Shown: piece after piece, positions 1-9,400 of the stretch
Layout: the number at the start of each line of letters is the position of its first letter
Position numbering within the stretch: the first letter of the stretch is position 1
Source: Candidatus Avelusimicrobium faecicola
Lineage (GTDB): Bacteria; Elusimicrobiota; Elusimicrobia; Elusimicrobiales; Elusimicrobiaceae
Assembly: GCA_900540405.1 (NCBI GenBank)
Contig: UQFW01000002.1
Location: 1 to 53,926 of the forward strand
Length of the DNA stretch: 53,926 nt
Direction of reading: 5' to 3'
The notes under the pieces: generated by a model
What the model saw: the letters and a program-made list of their open reading frames with translations, nothing else
Databases searched by the model: none
What the model was told of the DNA's origin: nothing
Program-made: the position numbers and the translations under genes

Positions 1-983
<983 letters not shown>

Positions 984-1113
984 TATTCTTTAATCCAGAT
1001 TGAAGAATAAGTGTAATAAAAAACACTTGCGCTTTTCTAAAATTTCTGATATCATAACTGTTGGAAGGTTTGCGATGACCTGTTGCAACTAAACAGCGAG
1101 CACGTTTCCAACA
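984..1113 (+). other. 23S-5S spacer with three successive hairpins, the last a branched fold
   Basis: Directly after 23S, TATTCTT (984-990) pairs with AAGAATA (1003-1009), and AAGTGT (1009-1014) pairs with ACACTT (1023-1028). Then TGTTGGAA (1059-1066) closes perfectly with TTCCAACA (1106-1113) around a small hairpin CTGTT/AACAG (1080-1084 with 1092-1096). These are probably rRNA processing signals. The branched fold resembles a tRNA only superficially, because it has no T-loop or anticodon arm. Confidence 0.5.
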
Positions 1114-1185
1114 CTCTTAAAAAGGAGTTGCCTAAACGCTATTCCTTTTTACAGATTTGTTCTTTTACTTAAGAGGCTGGAATGA

Positions 1186-1304
1186 GACTGATAATAATTC
1201 CGAAGAGGCAACACCCGTTCCCATTCCGAACACGGCAGTTAAGCTCTTCAGGGTCGATGGTATTGGCACCCAATTCGGTGCTGAGAGAGTAGATCGTTGT
1301 CGGT
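1186..1304 (+). rRNA. rrf: 5S ribosomal RNA
   Basis: The conserved 5S core is present: cgaagaggcaacacccgttc, then ccgaacacggcagttaagct, then gagagagtaga. The flanks 1175-1188 and 1302-1315 are complementary (GGCTGG..ATGAGAC with GTCTCAT..CCAGCC) and extend helix I into a processing stem. The exact ends are therefore estimates based on a typical 5S length near 118 bases. It lies about 200 bases after 23S, with no tRNA between them. Confidence 0.93.
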
Positions 1305-1337
1305 CTCATCCCAGCCTTTTATCTTTTAGAATTTGAA

Positions 1338-1364
1338 CCCCGCTTCCAACGCGGGGTTTTTTAT
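1338..1364 (+). terminator. rrn operon terminator
   Basis: CCCCGC (1338-1343) pairs with GCGGGG (1351-1356) and is followed by a run of six T. It lies about 30 bases after 5S and fits intrinsic termination of the rRNA operon. Confidence 0.85.
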
Positions 1365-1578
1365 TGCCTTTTTGAAACCAGTTTATTGGGGGCAGCCGTA
1401 AAGGGTAGCTTATAACGCGGGGTGTCGGGGGGCGTATTGAAACCCCAACCAGGCAATCCCGGCGGAATAACCATACTTATAACGCGGGGGTTTTTTTGTG
1501 TTTTTGAAACCCACCGGCTATGCTGGGGAATATTTATTTGTGTTTTTGCAAACATTAGCCAGGTAATAACGGCGCCAA

Positions 1579-1602
1579 CCCCGCTTACAAGCGGGGTTTT
1601 TT
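1579..1602 (+). terminator. Intrinsic terminator, last unit of the repeat array
   Basis: CCCCGC (1579-1584), loop TTACAA, then GCGGGG (1591-1596) and six T. The minus-strand stop codon of the neighbouring pseudogene lies in the loop (1585-1587), so that reading frame runs into the repeat. Confidence 0.7.
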
Positions 1603-2389
1603 CTGCTTTTGCAGGTATTTTTGAGCGGTTGGACAAAAACTTTCAAAGGGGCATTGTTTTTCTTTTTTACTTTCGCAACCATTATTTTTACAAATTTTGT
1701 CTTTCCCTATTTTCCAAAATGCAAAGTCCAACAAGGCAGGAAATTTGGGGTTTATGGCGCGGGCCTTAAATATAACAACATCCTTGTCTATTTTATTATA
1801 ATCCGGTTTTTGGGAGCCGGACATATTGATTAACCCCAACTTGCACATGGCTCTTTTAACATGTATATCCGGGGATATATCAATAGTTTGTCGGCTGGTT
1901 GTAAATTTTGTTTCGGCATATCTTCTTTGCCAAATATTTATAGCCATGGTTGCTTTTTTGATTCCTATACCGTTAAATTGCAATAATTGGACAATCACGT
2001 CGGCACAATTTTTAGATTTTTTCCAAATTAACGAAGCATCGTCCGCATAATCCTCATGGATTTTTTAATCGCTTCTTTGAAATACTTGTCATTATGATAA
2101 CGAGAGAAAGACCTTATTTTCTTTTCTAAACATTTAATATGTTTTTTTGTTTTCCATAAAATGTTTCATAAAAATTCTTAAAATCATATCCTATGGTTGT
2201 GGAAATATCTTCCAGCGTATCCCAAATCTTATCCGAATTAGCCCCTGAATTTAGGATACAACCTAATAAAAATAGATGAGGATATTTTTTGAATTTTTTT
2301 TGTTGCTCATCATTTTTTTCTTTGCTTATTTGTTTTTTCTCTTCTTGAAGCGCTATTTTTATAATTTTTTGTTCTATTGTCATAGGCAA
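1585..2389 (-). pseudogene. Broken HhH-GPD / endonuclease III-like iron-sulphur protein
   Basis: Three consecutive minus-strand frames join into one protein. The N-terminal part (2389 to about 2145) contains HLFLLGCILNSGANSDKIW and TTIGYDF. A middle part reads ..KCLEKKIRSFSRYHNDKYFKEAIKK. A C-terminal part reads HEDYADDASLIW..QLLQFNGIGIKKATMA..DISPDIHVKRAM and ends in a Cys cluster (C-x4-C-x7-C-x5-C). The LxxFxGIGxKxA helix-hairpin-helix, the Asp in the DISPDIHVKR segment and the terminal cysteines are typical of the endonuclease III superfamily. Frame changes fall in a 7-T run (2142-2148) and a 6-T run (2061-2066). Homopolymer sites permit either real decay or assembly indels. If intact, it would be a DNA glycosylase or iron-sulphur-cluster-loop protein of about 265 residues. 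Confidence 0.7.
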
Positions 2390-2536
2390 TCCTGCTAAAA
2401 TTTAATTATATCTTTTTAGTCCGTTTTTGGGTCAAGTTCGGTAAAAAGCCGTTATCCTTGCTCCCAATGGTTTGAAACAAAACTTGCCTTTTTAGTTCCT
2501 GGTGCAAATTCCCTTTAGTTAATACCGCGGCGGTGC

Positions 2537-2565
2537 TTGCCGGATAGGCGCCCTTTATGTAAAAT
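2537..2565 (+). promoter_or_regulatory. Sigma-70-type promoter for the secreted gene pair
   Basis: TTGCCG (2537-2542), a 17-base spacer and TAAAAT (2560-2565), with TG directly before the -10. A Shine-Dalgarno (aaggaggg) follows near 2574-2581. The preceding 2390-2536 shows no gene or clear structure. Confidence 0.55.
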
Positions 2566-2585
2566 ATAAAAACAAGGAGGGCCTT

Positions 2586-3152
2586 ATGCAAAACTGGAAA
2601 CGCTTTTTATATTTGTTGGCGGTGGCGGTGTTTGGCTTGGCGGGGGTGGCTCGGGCGGAAGTGCTGTCCGTGGTGTTCTTGCAGGAAAAATACTCGCTGG
2701 AAGAAAGATGGGGCAACGAGTCCCTCTGGCGCAACGAATATACGGTAGACGTGCCGGACCCGGCTTTCCAGCGGCGCGTGCGCGTGTGGGAAATCACGCA
2801 AGACGGGCTTTCCGCGCAAGAGGCGGCCCAATACATTTTGCGTATGGCGGCCCCGCAAGGGCGGTTTTCCACCTGGGATTTGAACGAAAACGAAGTCATG
2901 CTTACCTTCTTTGGCGGGGAGCCCGGCGATAACCGCGCCCCGTACGTGACTCCGGCCTTTAACGCGTGGAAAATTGTAAAAAGCAAATGCGGGGCGGTGG
3001 CAGTCGGTTTTGTGTTTGCGGCGTATTCCACCTTGGGGGATGCACAGGAAGATATGCGCCGCAGTATCGTGTTTGCGCGTACGGTGCAAAAAGGGCAGCA
3101 GGATTGGCTCAGCGATTTACAACACTTGCCGGTGCCCCCGGTGTGGCGGTAA
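2586..3152 (+). CDS. Secreted protein of unknown function (188 aa)
   Basis: The N-terminus is a clear Sec signal peptide: a basic start (MQNWKR), then a hydrophobic stretch ending in GVARA, with cleavage expected near residue 24. The start follows a strong Shine-Dalgarno and the promoter at 2537-2565. The mature part is soluble, with only one Cys, and matches no family I recognise. The stop codon is one base before the start of the next gene, so the two are translationally coupled and probably work together outside the cytoplasm. A role in surface or envelope structure is only a guess. Confidence 0.8.
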   Translation: MQNWKRFLYLLAVAVFGLAGVARAEVLSVVFLQEKYSLEERWGNESLWRNEYTVDVPDPAFQRRVRVWEITQDGLSAQEAAQYILRMAAPQGRFSTWDLNENEVMLTFFGGEPGDNRAPYVTPAFNAWKIVKSKCGAVAVGFVFAAYSTLGDAQEDMRRSIVFARTVQKGQQDWLSDLQHLPVPPVWR

Positions 3153-3153
3153 A

Positions 3154-4839
3154 ATGAAAAAATGGATTTTTAGTGCGGCGCTCGTCTGGTGGGCGGCGGC
3201 CTTTTTAACGGCTTCCCCTTGGGGCATTGACTCCCCGCAGGCGGCGCCGTTTTTTTTGGCTAAAGTGGCCGCGCGGGAGCCGCTTGCCGTGTGTGTAGAC
3301 GGGGCGGGTTGGCAGGAAACCTCCACGGCTCCGTTGGGGGAGGCGCTGTCGCGCTGGTTGCGTTCCGTTTACAGCCGGATAGAAGAGTCCGGCCGCATGG
3401 AAGAATTTAAGGATTTGCAAACCGTGCTGACAAACCCCGTGGTTATTACGCCCCAACCTTGCAGTAAAAACGCCGCTATTGAAAAACAGTATGAAAAATA
3501 CCTGCGGCAAGGCTCGCTGGCGCGGGGGTATGCGTTCGCCCCGGTGCAGGAAGATTTGCGGGTCATTTTACTGCCGGCTCAAGCGGTGGCGGATTTAAGC
3601 GGCAACGCGCAGGCCATGGGGTATTTGGTGCCGGCCACGGCGCAAACTCCGGCGGTGTTGGCCTTAAACCGGGCGGCCGACGTGAAAGAACTTTGGCAAG
3701 GGGTGGGCGGCAGTTTGGCTATGCCGCGTACTTCGGCTAAAAAGAGCAAACCGTATATGATTCACGGCGGGGCGGATTTTTCTTGCGCGGATTTGGATGA
3801 TTTTATTTTGGGGTTGGATTGTTTGGCGGGGCTCCGTCCGCGGCGCGGCGGGGCGGCCGGGTGGAAAAGTTTTTGCCCGCGCAGTTTAACCAGTTATGTA
3901 AATTGCAAAGCACAGGGCGGTTGGAAGAAAACGGACGACAAGGCACTGCCCTCGCGCGCGGTGTATGATGTGTGGCGGCAAGCGGCTCTGCGTAAACAAG
4001 ATTTGGACCCGGCGGTTATGTCCGGCGGATATGACCCCGCCGCGCGGGAAGATTACACCCAAACCCGCAAAGATTCCCAAGGGCGGCTGACGTATGCCCG
4101 CCGCGGGCCGGAAGAATATTTTTGGACGTACGAACCCCGCTTTACCCGCGTAAAAAGTTTGTTAAACGGGGAATTATTGCACGAAACGGATATTATCCAA
4201 ACGCCGCGGTATTTATCCATAGAGCGCAAAGCGGGGGGAAAATACCGCCGCGCGTGGAGCATTGATTTTTTGGCGGACGGCGCCTTATCCACCGAGGAAG
4301 AAGAGTTGGCGGACGGCGCGGAAAAAGTGTTCGCGCGCAAAGTAAGTTTTGCCGTGTGGACGGACTCCCGCGAAGAAACGTATGACGAGCCGGACCTGAA
4401 CTTAAACACCACCGTTTTACGCCCGAACGAGGGCACGGATGGCGAGTGGATTGTAGTAAAAACGGACCGCAAAACCAGGTATGCGGGCTTGCGCGTGGAA
4501 TTGGACGAAAACGGCCCGCGCGGGCTGGAAGAATATGTACCGATGAGGCCGCAGACTTTCTTGCGCGGGGAGCGGATGCTGCCTTTTGAAACGCGCTTTG
4601 GCGAAAACGGCCCGGCGCCGGACTTTCATAGCGAGTTTACACGCCAAAATCTACTGCGGGATGCGCGCGAAAGCCGGCTGTATGCCCAGCGTTTCAGGCA
4701 GCTAATGCACAATTTTTACCCGGGGTTGGATTTAAGCGGCGCGCCCCTGCAGTCTTTCCGGCGCGAGGCGGGCAAAAGTTGGTACCGCCGCAAACCGGGG
4801 GCTTCCCCGCGGATACAAAAATTTGTGCCGAAAAAATAA
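3154..4839 (+). CDS. Secreted protein of unknown function (561 aa)
   Basis: I place the start at the ATG one base after the previous stop codon. The open frame extends upstream, but this ATG begins a signal peptide (MKKWIFSAALVWWAAAFLTA). The mature part contains several isolated cysteines (C near residues 47, 101, 213, 225), a segment with PRRGG and CPRSLTSYVNC, and a Tyr/Arg-rich beta-looking second half (RRGPEEYFWTYEPRF, RTKYAGLRVELDE-like). No catalytic motif is evident and I do not recognise the family. It forms a two-gene unit with the 188-aa secreted protein and lies just upstream of the rplJ promoters, with no strong terminator in between. Confidence 0.8.
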   Translation: MKKWIFSAALVWWAAAFLTASPWGIDSPQAAPFFLAKVAAREPLAVCVDGAGWQETSTAPLGEALSRWLRSVYSRIEESGRMEEFKDLQTVLTNPVVITPQPCSKNAAIEKQYEKYLRQGSLARGYAFAPVQEDLRVILLPAQAVADLSGNAQAMGYLVPATAQTPAVLALNRAADVKELWQGVGGSLAMPRTSAKKSKPYMIHGGADFSCADLDDFILGLDCLAGLRPRRGGAAGWKSFCPRSLTSYVNCKAQGGWKKTDDKALPSRAVYDVWRQAALRKQDLDPAVMSGGYDPAAREDYTQTRKDSQGRLTYARRGPEEYFWTYEPRFTRVKSLLNGELLHETDIIQTPRYLSIERKAGGKYRRAWSIDFLADGALSTEEEELADGAEKVFARKVSFAVWTDSREETYDEPDLNLNTTVLRPNEGTDGEWIVVKTDRKTRYAGLRVELDENGPRGLEEYVPMRPQTFLRGERMLPFETRFGENGPAPDFHSEFTRQNLLRDARESRLYAQRFRQLMHNFYPGLDLSGAPLQSFRREAGKSWYRRKPGASPRIQKFVPKK

Positions 4840-4857
4840 ACAAATCCGCAAAAAATT

Positions 4858-4866
4858 TGATATAAT
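4858..4866 (+). promoter_or_regulatory. -10 element upstream of the L10 leader (distal promoter)
   Basis: TGA-TATAAT with extended -10 TG. The surrounding TTTGATATAATA is shared almost exactly with promoters near 18138, 19421 and 46167. No good -35 is visible. It lies about 20 bases after the upstream stop codon. Confidence 0.5.
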
Positions 4867-4904
4867 ATGTACAAGAGCCGCGGATAAGACGTTTGCAAAA
4901 ATGG

Positions 4905-4933
4905 TTGCAATAGGCGGCTTTTATTGATAAAAT
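4905..4933 (+). promoter_or_regulatory. rplJ operon promoter
   Basis: TTGCAA (4905-4910), a 17-base spacer and TAAAAT (4928-4933). The transcript would start about 25 bases before the L10 leader fold. An imperfect inverted repeat, AGCCGC...GCGGCT (4875-4919), overlaps the spacer and may act as a weak terminator for the distal transcript. Confidence 0.7.
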
Positions 4934-4966
4934 AATTGTAGCAACAAAACAGATTTACTTACGCGT

Positions 4967-5013
4967 CAACCAAGACACCTCCGACGAGAAATTCGTAGGG
5001 AAAGGTGCCGTTG
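4967..5013 (+). promoter_or_regulatory. Ribosomal protein L10 leader
   Basis: Nested pairing is CAAC (4967-4970) with GTTG (5010-5013), CACC with GGTG (5004-5007), and ACGA with TTCGT around a GAAA loop. The inner AAAGGTGCC side is asymmetric, as in the kink-turn L10 binding site known from rplJ leaders. A U-rich/A-rich second hairpin follows (5020-5056). L10 or the L10-L12 complex is expected to bind here and repress the operon. Confidence 0.7.
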
Positions 5014-5082
5014 GCTGTCGTTTTCTCTGTCTGAAAAGAAAGAAAAAACGGCTAAAAAACGCGGTGTAATACAGGCAAAAAA

Positions 5083-5607
5083 ATGAACCTGACCAAAGAC
5101 CAAAAGAAACAAAAGTCGCAAGACTTATCCAGCGAAATCCAAAACGCCGGCACCTTGTTCTTCACGGCCTATCAAGGCTTGAAGTTCGTGGATATGGCTG
5201 CCCTGCGCGCGTTGCTGGCTCCCACGGGTGCTAAATTCCGTGTGGAACGCAACGCGATTGTAGAACACGCCATTCGCCAGGCCAACATTGAAGGCGCTGA
5301 CTCCAAGCTCTTCCAGGGCCCGACGGCTATTGCCGTTGGCGGAGACATCGCCGCGGTGGCCAAAGCGTTGGTGGACTTCCAAAAGAAGTTTGCGGCTTTG
5401 AAGCTCAGAGCTTGTTATTCTGACGGCGTATGGTACAACGAAGAACAGGTTAAACAATTGGCTACCATTGGTACCAAGGAAGAAAACCTCTCCAAGTTGG
5501 CCGGTGCGTTGTACAACGCAGTTGCGCAGTCTGCTCAAGTCCTGCAAGCTCCGATACGGGATTTTGCCTACGTCATCAAAGCTTTGGAAGAAAAACAAGG
5601 CAAATAA
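5083..5607 (+). CDS. rplJ: Ribosomal protein L10
   Basis: The 174-residue product matches L10 in length and layout. The N-terminal globular domain, which binds 23S rRNA at the GTPase centre, includes TLFFTAYQGLKFVDMAALRALL and the conserved FRVERNAI segment. A C-terminal helical tail carries the L7/L12 dimers. The expected autoregulatory leader lies upstream. rplK and rplA, which normally precede it, are not in the window; unrelated secreted-protein genes take that position. Confidence 0.96.
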   Translation: MNLTKDQKKQKSQDLSSEIQNAGTLFFTAYQGLKFVDMAALRALLAPTGAKFRVERNAIVEHAIRQANIEGADSKLFQGPTAIAVGGDIAAVAKALVDFQKKFAALKLRACYSDGVWYNEEQVKQLATIGTKEENLSKLAGALYNAVAQSAQVLQAPIRDFAYVIKALEEKQGK

Positions 5608-5861
5608 TGGCGTATGCACCGTCAGGTGCGCCGGACGGTTCTTTTTTAGAAACGGTTTTGTTTTTGCCTGGGGGATTTAGCCCGCGCGGCTTTTCCCCCG
5701 GCAAAAGGCAAATACCGCCCGGATTTTTAACAAATCCGGCCGCCGGAAGGTAAAATCTAAACCCGCCAAAGTGCGGTAGTAGCCCGAAAGGATAAATGCA
5801 CGGGCCTAAACCCGGTTTAGGCAGAAGGCAGCTACTCTATATAAACAAGGAAACATTAAAA
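5608..5861 (+). other. Long structured rplJ-rplL spacer with four hairpins
   Basis: TTTTGCC (5662-5668) plus GGGGG (5670-5674) pair with CCCCC (5695-5699) plus GGCAAAA (5700-5706), with an inner AGCC/GGCT stem. CCGGATTT pairs with AAATCCGG (5719-5739). GCCCG pairs with CGGGC (5782-5805). CTAAACC pairs with GGTTTAG (5806-5820). No reading frame is convincing. The spacer is much longer than the few tens of bases common between these genes and may set the excess of L12 over L10. Confidence 0.55.
5727..5756 (+). promoter_or_regulatory. Possible internal promoter for rplL
   Basis: TTAACA (5727-5732), an 18-base spacer and TAAAAT (5751-5756). It overlaps the 5719-5739 hairpin. A separate promoter would help make four or more L12 copies per ribosome. 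Confidence 0.4.
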
Positions 5862-6248
5862 ATGGCTAAAATGACCAAAGAAGAATTAGTAAATGCTATT
5901 GCTGAACTCACCGTTCTGGAACTTTCCGAACTCGTGAAAGCTATTGAAGAAAAATTCGGCGTTAAGGCTGCCGCTCCCGCTGTGGCCGTTGCTGCTGCTC
6001 CTGCTGCTGCCGGTGCCGCCGCTGCCGAAGAAAAAGATGAATTCAACGTTGTGTTGACCGCTGTTGACGCTGCCAAAAAAATCAGCGTTATTAAAGTAGT
6101 GCGCGAAATCACCGGCTTGGGCTTGAAAGAAGCCAAAGACTTGGTGGAAGGCGCCCCGAAAGCCGTAAAAGAAAACGTTGCCAAAGCCGAAGCTGAAGAA
6201 TTGAAAAAGAAAATCACCGAAGCCGGCGGCACCGTAGAACTCAAATAG
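5862..6248 (+). CDS. rplL: Ribosomal protein L7/L12
   Basis: The product starts [10 protein letters not shown] and has 128 residues; the longer upstream frame reads into the structured spacer. An N-terminal dimerisation helix pair (about 1-33) is followed by an Ala-rich flexible hinge (about 38-60). The C-terminal factor-binding domain carries [20 protein letters not shown], which contacts elongation factors. The bipartite hairpin at 6267-6303 follows. Confidence 0.97.
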   Translation: MAKMTKEELVNAIAELTVLELSELVKAIEEKFGVKAAAPAVAVAAAPAAAGAAAAEEKDEFNVVLTAVDAAKKISVIKVVREITGLGLKEAKDLVEGAPKAVKENVAKAEAEELKKKITEAGGTVELK

Positions 6249-6266
6249 TAGCACAACGTATTATTT

Positions 6267-6303
6267 AAGCCCATGTCCCCGCGCTTGCGCGGGGCTTGGG
6301 CTT
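6267..6303 (+). promoter_or_regulatory. Bipartite hairpin between rplL and rpoB (attenuator or RNase site)
   Basis: An outer stem AAGCCCA (6267-6273) pairs with TGGGCTT (6297-6303), and an inner stem CCCCGCGC (6277-6284) pairs with GCGCGGGG (6287-6294). No T run follows, so it is probably a partial attenuator or processing site that sets the ratio of ribosomal protein to RNA polymerase. Confidence 0.6.
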
Positions 6304-6408
6304 GCGTACCCCCCAAAGTGTTTGGGTATTTAAGCAGTCTACCAGTTGTTGCGAGTGCGTGCAACCACCGGCGGACCGCTTACAAAAAAGCAGCAGGATA
6401 TTGGCAAA

Positions 6409-9400
6409 ATGATTGAAAAGCAAATAAATTTCGGCAAAATCTCCACCAAGCTCCCTTTACCCAATTTATTGGATATGCAACAAAGCTCCTTTAAGGACTT
6501 TTTGCAAGAAGATGTCCCCCCGTCTAAACGGGAACTGAAAGGCCTTCAGGCCGCATTTGAGGACGTCTTCCCTATTGAAGCCCCCGATGGGAGCATGAGA
6601 CTTGAATTTTTGAAATATGAATTTGGAACCCCGCGCTACGCCACGCCGGCCGAAGCCACCGTGCGCGACAGCACTTATTCCGTGCCGCTCAAAGCGGTGT
6701 TGCGCCTGTATGTAAAACAGAAAAACGGGAAAATGAAAGAAGCCTCCGACCAAGACGTCACCTTGTGTGATGTGCCGCTGATGACGGATGCCGGTTGCTT
6801 TGTGTATAACGGGGCCGAACGTGTGGTGGTCAGCCAGATGCACCGCTCCCCGGGTATTATTTTTGAAGAAGACGAAGAAAAGAAACAATCCACCTTTGGT
6901 AAACGCCTGTATGTGGCGCGCATTATCCCGTACCGCGGTGCGTGGATTGAGTTTTCGTTTGACTTGATGAACGCCCTTTGGGTGCGCATTGACCGCAAGA
7001 AAAAAGTGTTAGCCTCCACGTTCCTGCGCGCTTGTGGTTTGGAAACCAACGCACAGATTATCCAAACTTTCTATAACTGCGAAGAAGTGGAAGTAAAGCC
7101 TACTGCTATTGAAAACGTCATCGGCCGCTATGCCGCGGATGATATTTACGACCCGTCCACCGGTGAAGTGCTTTGGAACCTGGACGATAAAGCCACCCTG
7201 CCGATTGACGATAAACTTTTCAAAACGTTAATTGAAAAGAACGTAAAAACCATTAAAGTAATTGCCGGTAAGCCCCGCCAGGATGACCCCGGTATTTTGG
7301 CCACGTTGGAACACCGCAAGGATTCCATCCGCACCGCCGCCGAAGCCCAAGCCGAAATTTATAAAAAGATGAGAGGCCAGGACTTTGTGGTTAAGGAACA
7401 GGCCGAAACCTTCCTGGATAACTTAATTTTTGATAACATCCGCCGCTATGACCTCAGCTTTGTGGGCCGCTATAAAATCAACAAAAAATTCCACAAACTG
7501 TTTGAATTAATCGGCAAAAACAAATTCAAAAAGTTTACCGCTCCGTCCGATAAACGCCGCACGTTGTCGCCGGAAGATATTGTAGTGACCGTAAAGTATT
7601 TGCTGGCCTTGAACGCCGGCGAAGATGCGCAAAAAATGTATGGCGACGATATGGTCTTTAAGGTAGACGATATTGACCACTTGGGCAACCGCCGTATCCG
7701 CGGGATTGGGGAATTGTTGGAAAACCAAATCCGCGTGGGGCTTTCCCAAATGGCAAAAACGGCGCGTGACCGCATGAACCGCGAGCTGACCTCTTTTACG
7801 CCCCGCGCGTTGGTCAACGCCCAGCCGGTGCAAGCTATTATCCGCAAATTTTTCGGTACGTCCCAACTGTCCCAGTTTATGGACCAAATCAACCCGTTAG
7901 GGGAATTGACCCACAAACGCAGACTTTCCGCTTTAGGGCCCGGCGGTTTGAACCGCAAACGCGCCGGCTTTGAAGTGCGCGACGTACACTATACCCACTA
8001 CGGCCGCGTGTGCCCCATTGAAACGCCGGAAGGCCCGAACATCGGGTTGATTACCTCTTTGGCGTGCTATTCCAAAGTAAACAAATTCGGTTTGATTGAA
8101 ACGCCGTATTTGAAAGTGGAAAACGGCAAACTGACCGGGCGCATTGAATCCTTAACCGCCGACGAAGAAGACGATAAATTCGTGGCGCAGGCCAATACGC
8201 CGGTGGACGAAAAAGGCAAAATTATTGCCGATACCGTCCAGGGCCGTATCCGCGCGGACTATCCGCTCGTTTCCCCCAAGGAAGTGGACTATATGGACGT
8301 GTCCCCCTTGCAGGTTATCAGCGTGTCCGCCGCGTTAATTCCGTTCTTGGAACACGACGACGCCAACCGTGCCTTGATGGGCTGCAACATGCAACGCCAG
8401 GGCGTGCCGCTGCTCATTACCGAAGCCCCTTATGTGGGTACCGGTATTGAACACGAAGTCGCCCGCGACTCCGGTACCGCCGTGGTTGCCAAACGCGACG
8501 GCGTGGTGCAATTTGCCGACGCTTCCAAAATTATCGTGAAAGCCAAAGACGGCTCCGACGATATTTATGAACTTTTGAAATATAAACGCTCCAACCAAGA
8601 TACCTGCATTAACCAACGCCCGATTGTATTTACCGGCGATAAAGTGGTGCAAGGGCAAGTGTTGGGCGACGGCCCGTCCATGGATAACGGCTATTTGGCG
8701 TTGGGCCGCAACGTGCTGGTAGGCTTTATGTGCTGGGAAGGGTATAACTACGAAGACGCCATCTTGGTTTCCAGCCGCTTGGTAAAAGAAGATATGTTTA
8801 CCTCTATCCACTTGCACGAATTTACCGTGGACTCCCGCAACACCAAACTGGGCGCGGAAGAAATCACCCGCGATATTCCGAACATTGGTGCGGAAGCGCT
8901 TTCCCATTTGGATAACGACGGTATTGTGTTGCCGGCCACGGTGGTGGAACCGGGGGATATTTTGGTAGGTAAAGTGACCCCGAAAGGCGAACAACAATTA
9001 ACGCCGGAAGAAAGATTGTTAAAAGTAATCTTCGGTAAAAAAGCCGATGACGTGGTGGATGCCTCCTTGCGCGTTCCGCCCGGCACCAGCGGCAAAGTAA
9101 TCGGCACCCGCGTATTTGTACGCAAAGAAAAGCTGACGAAAGCCGAAGAAAAAGCCCGCTTGAAAGCGTTGGTGGACGAAAAAGACGCCACGCTGGAACT
9201 TTTGAAAGAACAACGCAAACGCGCTTTGGCCAACGCCAAAGAAACGCTGAAAGATGCGGAATATAAGAAAGAAGAAGCCCGCTTGAACGCGTTGTATAAA
9301 TTGATGGAGAAAAAAGCGGACGAACACTTCACCCGCGAAACGGAATTTGCTAAACAAGGGGATGAGCTGGGTGTGACGGTCAACAAATCCGTCAAAGTGT

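Larger units (their letters stand above)
1338..1602 (+). repeat. Array of four terminator-like repeat units, two decayed
   Basis: The motif 'CTT(AT/CC)AA-GCGGGG' recurs near 1343-1356, 1408-1422, 1475-1490 and 1584-1596. The first and last copies keep both arms of the hairpin and a T run. The two middle copies keep only the right arm; the third also keeps the T tract. A second shared piece, tttttgaaacc(c)a, follows the units near 1368-1380 and 1500-1513, with weaker versions near 1435-1447 and 1540-1554. The pieces between them also resemble each other (accaggcaat..cggcg and agccaggtaat..cggcg). No coding sequence is convincing here. Confidence 0.6.

Noticed and set aside
1059..1113. tRNA gene in the 23S-5S spacer
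   Set aside because: The closing stem resembles an acceptor arm, but no T-loop, anticodon arm or CCA is present.
1380..1602. Integron attC-like sites
   Set aside because: The repeats carry T-tract terminator hairpins and lack the attC core and an adjacent integrase.
1422..1769. Plus-strand reading frame across the repeat array
   Set aside because: It reads through terminator repeats and antisense to the better-supported HhH-GPD pseudogene; no start site or family match.
2061..2148. Programmed frameshifting in the HhH-GPD gene
   Set aside because: Two separate shifts in one gene would be needed, and no stimulatory structure is evident; decay or sequencing error is simpler.
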